From the NCBI RefSeq assembly GCF_963678635.1, contig NC_087063.1:79843574-79907573 (forward strand): a DNA stretch of 64,000 nt. Direction: 5' to 3'. Source of the DNA: Symsagittifera roscoffensis (lineage: Eukaryota; Xenacoelomorpha; Acoela; Convolutidae). Numbering within the stretch: position 1 is the stretch's first letter; the number at the start of each line of letters is the position of its first letter. A model generated the notes under the pieces. That model saw only the letters and a list, made by a program, of their open reading frames with translations. It searched no databases and was not told where the DNA came from. A program made the translations under genes and the position numbers. This document shows, one piece after another, positions 33,666 to 45,100 of the stretch.

Positions 33666-34785
33666 ATCTGATAACAATTTGATTTTTTGCAATAGGGCTA
33701 TTTTTATCAATAGGGTGATATTCAAATTTTATCATTCTACGTTTATAGAGTCTAATTGAATAAGTACCACTCAAATATTTTCAAATTTTTGTCGGTTTTC
33801 ATTTGTTTAGCTAACTTTTGGCCCAAATGGCAGTTTTTAGCTAAGACACTAAATGTAACAGTACCATTCGGAAAAAAACCCAAAAAATGGCGTTATCTCA
33901 CGATAACGTAAGATTTTTCTTTATATAGAGTTAGTTTTTTTTTCAACGCAAAATCGTCAATGAAAACTAAATTAGTCGTCGCTTCACTGATGTTGAAAAG
34001 TAGTTTTCGATGGCCATTAAAATCAGTAAGATAGTCTATGTAAAACACTGACTTATTGATGAAAATGTATTTTGAATGAACTAGTGTAAATTATATAAAT
34101 TGTATAAAGTATATAAGTTGTTAAATGGGTAGTGCGACAATTCGTAACTGGCGACTATTCGTATCAAGGCTATGGCAAGTAGCGTACTCTTCGCTCCGCT
34201 GCGCTTACATCCTGCACGAGGGGAATACGGCGGATCAGTGTTCCGCGCTTAATCTACCGTTACAAACTGTCGCCTAATACGAACTTTTGCCCATGCGAAT
34301 TGTTGCGTGTTACGAATTGTCGATTCATGGTTATATGCATTCAACAAAATCGCCGTTCCAAAACTTTTCCTCCACAAGAACATTTGTTTCGATTTTTTCC
34401 TGTCGTCGGGTACCTTCTTTGAACAAACCTAACTCAATTGATCTGAAAATTGTTTTGGTTAGTTAGATTTCTTCAATTACAGTGACTGACATATTTAAAT
34501 GCCACATAATGGCTAGTGTTGAACTCTTTGTTAGTTTTTTCTGAGAGATTAAACAAAAAACTTGAATTTAAAGTAAATCTTTCGAGCAAATCATTGAAAA
34601 AATTATCTCAATATTTACTCCGACCTCTCACTCCATTCCTAAATTGGATATAAGGAACTAAGTCGTAGGTTAGGTTTTTTCACCCAATATCAGGCATAAA
34701 GAAAGCTAAAACTATTATTCGACCTGCAACCATTCTGTTGATATTTCATAAGGAACGCTCGTCAAGTGGGAGACACCTTACGAGG
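33666..34785. other. Intergenic stretch between the two calcineurin genes
   Basis: No coding sequence is supported. An imperfect repeat of the GCGACAATTCGTAAC type is seen around 34130-34330 (variants near 34137, 34264 and 34310). Confidence 0.35.
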
Positions 34786-34789
34786 ACAA

Positions 34790-35340
34790 ACTGTGCATTC
34801 TGTGCATTGTAAACGGATTCCGCAACCAGCCAAAATCAGATTGGTTGCCGAATCCGCAACATTTCTACTTTTCTTTGATCTTCTTTGCTGTTTTGGATTC
34901 CACAAACAAAAACTTAAAACCTCGTACCGCTCAAAATCGCTTCAAAAATGGGCAAAAATTGCGCAGTCCGCAACTGTATTTGCGGAAACGAGAACAGTTT
35001 GTGGAATCCACAAACAGATAATAAAACAAGTGTATACTTACAGTGTGCTGTTGCGGAATCCGCAACTGTAAGCGGAATCCGCAAATTGTAAGTGGAATCC
35101 GCAAATTCTAAATGGAATCTGCAAATTGTAAGTGGAATCCGTTTGTAAGTGGAATTTTGTTTGCGGATTCCACTTATATTTGCGGATTCCACGTATATTT
35201 TGCGGAATCCATTTACAGCTGCGGAATCCAGAACAACTAGCTATATTTGCTTGTTGTGGATTCCGCAACTATACAAATGTGCCGACAAAATTCACAAAAC
35301 TGTGTGCCTATCCAGTGCACAGTTTGGCATCGTAATGCAT
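34790..35340 (+). repeat. Dispersed repeat, inverted relative to the copy at position 1
   Basis: It contains many TGCGGAATCCGCAA-type palindromic motifs spaced by GTAAGTGGAATC. The part 35040-35300 is the inverted counterpart of 1-235. The multiple open frames on both strands are created by the repeat. Confidence 0.75.
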
Positions 35341-35922
35341 GTTTTTTGGTGACATATTAAAATCCTATTTGTCATGATTCAGATTCCAAAAAAAAATAGA
35401 AAAAGTAGCATGAGTGCTGAGAAAAAGTAGTATGCTAATAATACCACTGATTAAAGGCTGATTGAAGGCTGACCTCTTCATTTCATTCTTCTATAGAGTT
35501 AAGGTTTTTCGGCAATTACTACGGTTCAAACTTTCACAATGAATAAATATTTGTAAGGACATTTTATAAATCGAATTATATTGAATAAATGGGAGCATGC
35601 TCCTACCCATATAAATATTTTTGTTACAAAAGACCAAAACATAATTGTACGTCAGATGGAAGAGAATTCGGAATTTTCTCCGGCTTAACCGGCTATTTTT
35701 CGTATTTTTCTCCACCGAAGACTGTACCAAAATTCATAAATTGAAGACTATTATTATCGATTATTTCGTTGTTCCGGTTAAACACATTTGAAATTATTTG
35801 TAAAACGTTAAATTATGTAGACATACAAACACCACAGCAAAGAAATACACAACACTGAAATTAAAATAGAGAAACTTTGATTGTATCGTTTTAATTTTGA
35901 ACACGACACTACGCTATTTAAG

Positions 35923-36191
35923 CTATTTATTTTTCAGCTCCCCGGTGACTTCTTGGTTTTTCTCTGACGAAGATGATGACGAGCTGCTATCTGAGTCCAC
36001 ATCTATGATCTCCTTGACCCTATCTTTGGGGTCATTGACCTTTCCAGGGGGCATTGCCTCATTGATGGCATCGAACTTCTGGGCCTGTTCGAAACTGAGT
36101 CTTTTCTTCTGGCCTAGCAGTTGCAGTTCAATGCTGTCTCGACTTCGACTCAGAGTTCCCTGGGGTAGTTTTTCGTCTCCACTTAGACCAC
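35923..36191 (-). CDS. Terminal exon of CnA-2 with the autoinhibitory segment
   Basis: A TTTGACAG acceptor at 36192-36199 opens a frame that continues exon 6 in phase (AAA G joined to GT GGT). The segment [17 protein letters not shown] near the middle corresponds to the helix that blocks the calcineurin active site. Downstream lie an acidic stretch and SSSSSSSS before the stop at 35923. Position, phase and content assign it to the gene whose previous exon ends at 47579. Confidence 0.85.
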
Positions 36192-39100
36192 CTGTCAAAT
36201 GATTGGAGCAAGTTAACATCCTCTCCCCTCTAGCGTTTTAGAGGGTTGGTTGGCTAAAGTTGTTTCCAGGATTCAGTTAATATAAGAAAAATTACAATTT
36301 TTCAAGTGGTTTGGTTATTTATGCAAAATTGATTGCAATTTTGATGCAAATTTCATGACGATTTATTCACAAGGAAAACGACCAGCATGTGAGCTGTTCA
36401 ATTTTTCGCTGAGAACCGCTGCTGCACCCCTGCTTAAGAAATGCATGCAATTGTTTGGCTATTTTTCTGGACTGAGTTTTTTTGTTACTTTTCTACTTCT
36501 TGAAGTATGTTTTACACATAAACTTGTACACGCATTCTTTAATTTTCTGTTTAGCATACAGTTTATCATCACGCAGTAGCAGTACTCACTATACGGATGT
36601 ACAGCCAACCTCTGGTGTTAAATCATTATTTATTGGTACGCTCAAGGTCATACATAAGTGATGACACTGAGACTAAGTGAGAGATCAGAGTATTGAATAA
36701 CGATCTATCTCTCAGTCATAAGAAAACAAAGAAAAGAAAAATCTAAATTCAATCTTCTGAATAAAAGTATTGAATTACAACTTGTTTTCAATTGGATATC
36801 GCAACGCATATCACATGGCGCAGCCAGCAGGATTCGCAGCTCAAGACAACAGAACGGATATGGGAATCCCGGTATTTTGGGCATCAGCGAATCTAGACCC
36901 TCCGTGGCAGTTTAAAATCTGGTTCGAACAATTTCTCATGGCGGTTACGGTAAAAGAAAATGTAAACCCAGAGATTATTTTGGAAGAACCAAAAGACATA
37001 TTAGAGGAACCACCACCACGCCCGGAGACGCCCAGGGATGGGGAGAACGAAGATGCAAGGAACGCTAGAATCCTTAGAGATAAACTAGCAAGAGACAGAG
37101 TAACATTGGAGAACGAAGAGAAAAGAACAAGAGGCCCAAGAGTTGGACACAATGTCTTCTACAACGAAGTACAGAAGAAACTGGTGTCACGACTATTTCT
37201 ATCTTTGGGCACTGAGGGAAAGAAAAGATTCCTACAAAAGAATCCGCACGCAGAAATATCAAAAATGACGTTCAGAGAAGTAACAGATCTGGCAGAAGTC
37301 TCGTTTCAAAAAGTGAAATGTGTAACCTACGAGAGATACAAGTTATTTACGAGAATGCAAGAATCTGGAGAATCTCTAGAATCATTTCATGCAGCGTTAA
37401 CTGCTCAAGCAGCCAGATCAGAACTAGGAACATTGGAAAATGAAATAGTGCGAGATTTGTTCATCTCGAAGATGAAGAACATGACATTACAGGATACGTT
37501 GACATTCGAAACTTTGGATCCAGTGGAAGTTCTAAAAAGAGCTATAAAATTCGAACATAGCAAGTTAACCACAATGGCATTTCAAAAGACTAATGCTGCG
37601 GCTGCAGGAGGATCAAGCAGCAATTACACATCGGGTGTAAGAATAAAACAGGAACCTGTAATGGCAGTACGAAATTTTGGGGGGAAAAACAAAACTCCAA
37701 ATAAAAGAGAAAATAATAACAGACAGAATAATAACAAAAATCAAAACACGAAAACGAAACCATGTAATAGATGTGGAAGGTTGTTTGAACAAGGACACCT
37801 AAAAAACTGTCCAGCGATGGGAAAGGACTGTAAAAACTGTGGTAAACCGAATCATTTCGCTAAAATGTGCAGATCACAACAAGTAAGTGAAATTGCGGAA
37901 GATTCGGAAGAATCGATAGTGGAATGCGACCAGATCAGTGAAGGTGTTGGGTCATGTAGTGAATTTGAAGTCATGTTGATACATACCCATTTACCGGAAA
38001 ATGAACGAGTTTCAAAATATGTCAAAGATCGGATCAATGAAATGAGAAAAGAAACAAACGGAAAAGTGGTTAGAGTTCAGAAAATAGACTCTATTCGAGA
38101 TCCAACATTGAACCGCGTAAAGTCACTAAAGGCTATGGTACGAATAGATAACCAGATTATTCAACTAACAGTGGATACTGGTAGCCCTGTTTCATTTCTT
38201 AACTGGGCAACGACGAAAGAAATCATGGAAAAATCAAACAAAGTGAGATTCATACCGTCCGACAAATTGAACTTACAAACCAAATTTGTGGACTACAACA
38301 AACAACCGATCAGTATCCTGGGAGCCCTAAAAACCAATCTGAGGTCAGCGGGCTGGGAAGTTAAGGGTGCAACCTTTCTGGTATCAGAGCGGAAAACTAG
38401 ATGTATCATGGGATTAGACTTGCAAGGACAAGTGGGAATAGTGACTACACAAAGAACAGCGCCAAAAGAACTCACCAGGTTTGACGTGCTCATGTGCGAG
38501 CAGTCGGAAGGTTGGAAAGAAAATTTTTTCAATAAATTTAAGAACTTATTTGAAAGGCAAGGCATTTCTAAAAACCACATCGCCAGTTCAAAATTCAAAT
38601 ACCCACTATGTCCGATACAAGAAAAGGGGAGAAGAATCCCAATTCATATACAAGATAAAGTCGAGAAAGAAATCGAGAAGTTATTGACAGAAGGTCATAT
38701 AACAAAACTTGATAAGTGTACAAGCGATTGCTTTATCGCCCCGATTGTGATAACAGTAAAGAAGGACGACTCAATAAAATTGGCAATGGACGCGAAACCA
38801 ATCAATAGACAATTGTTTAAAAACAAATACCAAATGCCGAATGTAGACGAACTTATTGATGGGGTAAGCCAGATTGTAACTGAAAACAAAAAGGGTACGC
38901 TATATTTTTCGGTGTTAGATTTGAAATATGCGTACAGTCAACTAAAATTGGCTGCAGATACAGCTAGGCAATGTAATTTTAACATTGTGGGCGGAAAAGC
39001 AACTGGAACTTACAGATTCTTGACAGGATTCTACGGACTAGCAGATATGCCAGCTGAATTTCAAAAGGCTATGGATAGAACCATCAATCATGCTAAAAAC

Positions 39101-42100
39101 ACATTCTGTTTCCTGGATGACATACTTATTGTGTCAAAGGGAAGTGAAACCGAACATGCCAACCTAGTAGAAGCAGTATTAAAGAAATTGGATGCGGAAA
39201 ATTTGGCACTGAAACTATCAAAATGTGAATTTTTCAAACAAGAAGTGAATTGGCTGGGTCATCATCTCTCAGAAGAAGGAGTTAGACCGAAGATCACTAA
39301 AACGGAAGCGGTAGTAAACTTGAACCCGCCGAAATCCTTAAAACAACTAAGGTCATTTCTAGGAAGTATAAATCATCTCGCTAAATTTATACCTAACGTA
39401 GCAAGTCTGACAGAAAAATTAAGACCTCTTCTTAAAGAAGAAAATCAAAAGAAAAAGTTAAAAAACATGAAACTCCCGGTGAAAAAATTCGAGTGGGGGG
39501 ATGTTCACACAGAAGCATTTAATGCTATAAAAGGAGCTGTGGCAAATATTACGAAAGTGCATTATTATGATGCAAATCGACAAACACGAGTTAAATGCGA
39601 TGCTAGCCATGAGGGACTAGGGTCCACCTTAGAACAACAAAATGATGAAGGGTGGTGGGTCCCAATTTCGTTCGCATCTCGATACCTAAATGCACAAGAA
39701 AAAAAATACTCAACAAATGAGTTGGAATTATTGGCAGTGGTTTGGGCAGTAGACAGATATAAACACTATCTTCTGGGGAAACCATTTACCATCGCAACGG
39801 ACCATAAAGCTCTTACAACAGCATTGGATGTTAATCAATCAAACAAGACCTATCAGTCACGTTTAACCCGGTGGGTTGACCGGTTACTGCCGTATCAGTT
39901 CAACATAGTTCACATTCCGGGGAGGGACATGGGTATAGTTGATTATTTATCGCGTGATCCTTTCAATGATCCCTGGCCCGAATCTGAATTAGACGAAAAG
40001 TTTGTAGTAGCTACGATAAACTCCTTTCATGAAGCGTTCGACTGCTGGAACAGTAGGCTTAAAGATTCAAGTTCGCTCAACCGGAACGAAAACGTTCTAG
40101 AATGTTCTAGAAGGAATGTTAGGAAACAGTCATCAAGTAATGGTTGCTATAGCAACCAAAACGGTCAAAACCGAACAAAGCTCGACCGGAACGAGAGAAA
40201 AAAGTTTCCACGACTGCAAAAACAGCTAAACACAACAGTTCAACAGAAACAATTCACTTTTTCGTCAAATCAACCCAGCAAACAGTCAGTCTCAGAAAAT
40301 TGCAAAATAAAAAAACGACCAGTACTGAACAAAATAGGAAAAACAGACTCAAGAATCGAGATGTCAGAAAATACAAGCAAAACCTACGACTGGTGGTCCA
40401 GCTCACCACAAGATTGGCGGAATGAGGAGCGTGAGGAAAGCTTAATGGACCCAAAGTGGAACCGATCATTTTCCACCAACAACGAACTCTCGGGAGAAGA
40501 GGAAATCACAGAGACAGTACAACGTACAAGAAAGATTATACGAGGAGGAAGAAAAAATAGGGACAGTTCAGACAGCGAAACACGTCAGCAACAACGAGTA
40601 AAATGGTCACTGGAACCGGAACAACAACGAATAGCGGACCAACGATTGCTCTCTTTCTGGCAATTAATAGGCGGAGAAAACAATGTCCAGGAAAATCGAG
40701 AACTGGTGGCCGATACTCAAGAAGTCAGAGAAAATCTGGAAAACGATTTCAATCCAACATCGTCAAAACCGATCGCATCGACAGAACGAAAACTCAGTGA
40801 GGTGAACGTAATAGAAGTTGACCTAACAACCACAGAAGAGGCGGAGAGTGAGGAAGAAGTGTGCTCAATCCAACCGCCAAAGGGTCTAGGAAAATTAAGG
40901 CTGCAAAAGCAGCAACAAGTAGAGACTCTGGACAACCTCGCAAAGCTGTTCGACAGGAACTTACTAGCAGAACTGACCACAGAAGACACGTGGATGGACC
41001 GCCTCAGGAGAGTGATAGAGAGAGGGGACAAACAGGGATTCGAACTGATGGGACCCTATACAAATCCGTTGTGGTCTCAGATGGCAGTTCAGGACGACTG
41101 CATCTTAGTGAATAATCGGCTAGCAGTACCAGTTCAACTACGACAAGCTGTCCTGAAACGAATACATCGGGGACACCCAGGACAGGAAGCGATGTTGGGA
41201 GCAGCGCAATATCTGTGGTGGCCACACATGAATAAGGACATCGTGAATTTGGCAGAGGAGTGCCGTAGTTGTACCAGATATGGTAAGAATGTAAAATACC
41301 TTATTTCGAAAAATTCGTCAAAACCACTACCACTGCTCACGCAGCCGGGACAGGAGGTACAACTAGACTATGCGGGGCCTATAGAAAATCAAAAGGGAAA
41401 AAAAATCTATCTTCTAGTAGCTATTGATAGATTCTCAAAATTTCCATCGGTGAAGGTTACAAAATCCACAAGCGGAAAAAGCACAGTAAAATTCTTGAGA
41501 TCATATATTGACACTCATGGAGTCCCTGAATCAATTCGTTCGGATCAATTTTCAGGCTTTAAGGGGAAAACTCTAAAAAAATTTTGTTCGGAACTCAATA
41601 TCGAGCAAAAATTCTGTCCGGTGGGGGATCACAGAGGTTGTGGGTTGGTGGAACGTACAATTCAAACAATAAAGAGAAGACTGGGAGTGATGATGCTCGA
41701 TGAAAATAATAAATCAATCAAATTATGTCTCAGTATTATAATGCGAGATTTACGATGGAACAAGCAGAAAATAATTCAAGTATCCCCGTTCCAAGCACAT
41801 TTCGGCAGACTACCAAAAACAGAATTTAAAATTGTGAGGGATAGGTTTTTAAATAATTCTGATTCTTTAGACAAACAACACTTGGAACGCTCAGCACTGA
41901 CTGCGTCTCAAATGAAAAGAAGGATTGACCAGTCAAGAGAGAATCTCAAGATAGTGCGTAAGGGACAACTGAGCAGGGATACAAGCCCACTGCACAAGCA
42001 GCAGCTAACATCGGACAGAGACAAAGAAAGAGCTAAAGCTCTAAAGGAATTGTTGGAGGCAAACGCCCGGTGGAACTACGAAAGAAGGGATGCAGCTAAA

Positions 42101-45100
42101 AATGACATCAGGAAACTAGTGGACGAGACAGGCCAACTCAATCCCGACCTTCGAAAAGAAATGATCTACTCTTGGGAAAAAGGATTTGTGGAAGATAAAG
42201 TCGAAAATCAATGCAAGTCACCACCCAAGACAATACTTAGAAAGGACCCCCTAAGGAAAAGCGGACAAGCCCTAACCAGACCACTAAAGGGGAAAATAGC
42301 TTCAGAAACAGAATCAACAATCAAGACATCGGCCGGTTCGATCTATAGAAAATCGGACATAGCTCAATCAAAAACCGTACTTACACAAGATAAACAGAGA
42401 AGCACAAGTAAAAGTCCATCGTCGGAACCTACAAAAAAGTTCAAACGAGTCAAGTCTCCAGAACTACTAGAGGAGTTGGAATCGGAGGACGAACTCCAAG
42501 GAGAAATGGAAATTGCAAATGAAATGGACCCAATAGAGCGTTTTCAGAAGAGTCAAACAATCGTCACTTCTAAGGACACAGAAGCCGGGGGAGGATTGAA
42601 TCTTGCTATAAAAAGAGCAAAACCAAATTTGGCGGGACCAAATTCATCAGAGGAAATAATCACGAATAGGCCAGAAAAAAGCGGAAAAGAGAAGAAAGGC
42701 CGAAGCAGACAACAAGAGGTGACATTGGCAAATCAAACTGCGACTGCAGTCAACTCGGAACAAAAGCAAGCAATGTCTAAGCCGGATTCGGTCACAGTAG
42801 ATACCAAAACCCAGTCGAGTTCTACGCCGAAAACCAAACAGCGTCCAAAACTGAAGGGCATTGACGCGCACACCCCTCTTGAAGATATAGTGGAGACTTT
42901 TCACAATAGAAATTTGGCGCCATCTGACTGGGAAAAGTACGCGGACCAGCTATTAAAAAGAGGAGTGCAGCGAGTTGCGGATGAACTTAGAGAAAATCCT
43001 CAAAAAGGCTCAGAATTGGATACGAATTTCGAACCACCACAAGGATTCTCGGACGAATCAAGTGCGGAAGAGTCAGGTGTTCGACGGAGTTCAAGACAAA
43101 CAAAAAATAAAGAACCCAAACGTTTCGGAGATCCGATAAAACACTCAATCAAAGAAATATCCGAAAATCTTACAGGCAGAAGTCTGTTGAACGAGGCACT
43201 TAAAGAATACAGAAACCAGCTGAGAGAGTTCAAAGATCGGGAAGACAGACCTTTGGAATCAAAAGTGCGGCGACTCGAAAGACATTTATTTATGCGAAAA
43301 TTCGGATATGCCACTTTAGATGAAGGAGTAGATTGGAACCCGAGTTGGGAAATTGAGCTAGAGGAAAATTGAGATCGACATAATCCAAAAACTGTCATCC
43401 ATCTTAAGAACTTTCTTTCGAACTGAGTAAATTAAAACTCTTTTAAATAAATTATCCTACTGATGTTGTATAATTTATTTCTTTCACCGAGGGGGGTGTG
43501 TCATACCGCTACTGCAGTAGCAGTACTCACTATACGGATGTACAGCCAACCTCTGGTGTTAAATCATTATTTATTGGTACGCTCAAGGTCATACATAAGT
43601 GATGACACTGAGACTAAGTGAGAGATCAGAGTATTGAATAACGATCTATCTCTCAGTCATAAGAAAACAAAGAAAAGAAAAATCTAAATTCAATCTTCTG
43701 AATAAAAGTATTGAATTACAACTTGTTTTCAATTGGATATCGCAACGCATATCACACTTTTCTACTTCTTGAAGTATGTTTTACACATAAACTTGTACAC
43801 GCATTCTTTAATTTTCTGTTTAGCATACAGTTTATCATCACTCAGTTGCAAATCTGTCACCATGCAACACGAAAATTCCAATTTTGCTGATCAGATAACA
43901 ATTAAAAACCAAAACTGAGCAGAAATTTTTAATTTTTTTTTTCTTTTTTTGTCACTTGAAAACCTAACCCGGAAGTTAATTATTTAAGCTGATAAGAGCG
44001 CATGTAACCAGCGCTCTACCCGATTGGAGTTCCATGAATAAGAATCAATTAAAGTTGATTTATATTGTCAGTGTCCGCAAAATTGAAAAAAATTCGGTTA
44101 TAATCAATTATAAATGAGTTATAAGAAACTATTTTTCGAGGCAAGAAAATTCGTTATCAAAGCCTTAAAATCGATTTTTATTCTCATTTTGTGGATACTG
44201 GCAAAGAAACTATTTTATAATCGATACTTTTCCCACTTATTTGGGTTGCGAATGCAACGGACGTAAAGTCTTTTTTACGTATTGAATTTTAGTTGGTAAC
44301 TTATTGTTCAATTTTTTGCGCAAATTTGATGTTTTTGTTACTTCTTTTATGTTACACATTAACTGAATTTTGTTCCTTTCACCATTTTTCTTAAAGTATC
44401 AGACCTGCTCCCTCGCATGAAAGCCAACTAAGTCATAACTCCTCCATTCCCACCCTACATGAATGTACTCTTAGGAACGGACTGCACGACGAAGTTACCA
44501 AACTTATTTTTTGCGAACGAGGAATTAATATTGTATCGCAGGACCGTTAGACGCTTTTTAAGCAACAAAGAAAAACGTACTTTTTTGCATCGATCGTTAC
44601 ACGAACTTTCCTTCTGCCGAAGTGGTGAGTAGCACGACTTCAAATTCTGTTATTTCATTTTTAAAAGATGATTGTTATCCCCATAGATTTCCTACAGAAA
44701 ATTGAGTAGAACATGGGTCCCTCACTTTTTAAATCATTTTGTTACAAATCAATGTTAAAATTATTTATTGTACAGTTGGAGATTATAGCTCTAACGGAAT
44801 TGTAGAGTTTATTGTATCTACTGTAAAATCTAAATTGTTGGCCATATCGTTCGACAGAACCTACTCTAAACTCTTCAATTAAAACTATTATTTTAAACCT
44901 GAGAATTACCAGCAGCCTTCAATAGAACGCACCCCCTTTGAGAAAAACTTTAATCGAAACGCAAAAAATCAGATGGAGAGTTCTTTTGCTAACCATTTGG
45001 ATGAAGGGAAGTAAATCATTTCGGACCAACGCGACAAAAACTGGGAGCTACATGAAGAAGCAGAAGATGGATACCAGGATGCAGACATGGACTCTTTGAC

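Larger units (their letters stand above)
36573..43756 (+). mobile_element. Ty3/gypsy LTR retrotransposon, apparently full-length and young
   Basis: The element has two LTRs that look identical over 243 bp, a primer-binding site, one uninterrupted Gag-Pol frame and a polypurine tract (GAGGGGGGTG, 43489-43498) before the 3' LTR. The order RT, RNase H, integrase places it in Ty3/gypsy. It lies antisense in the last intron of CnA-2. Identical LTRs imply a recent insertion. Confidence 0.95.

Noticed and set aside
35038-35352. Overlapping ORFs with FADSTY repeats
   Set aside because: They reflect the TTGCGGAATCCGCAA dispersed repeat and are open in several frames on both strands.
43965-44041. tRNA gene on the minus strand
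   Set aside because: The D-arm and anticodon-arm look tRNA-like, but the B box and acceptor stem do not fit; at best a decayed tRNA-derived fragment.
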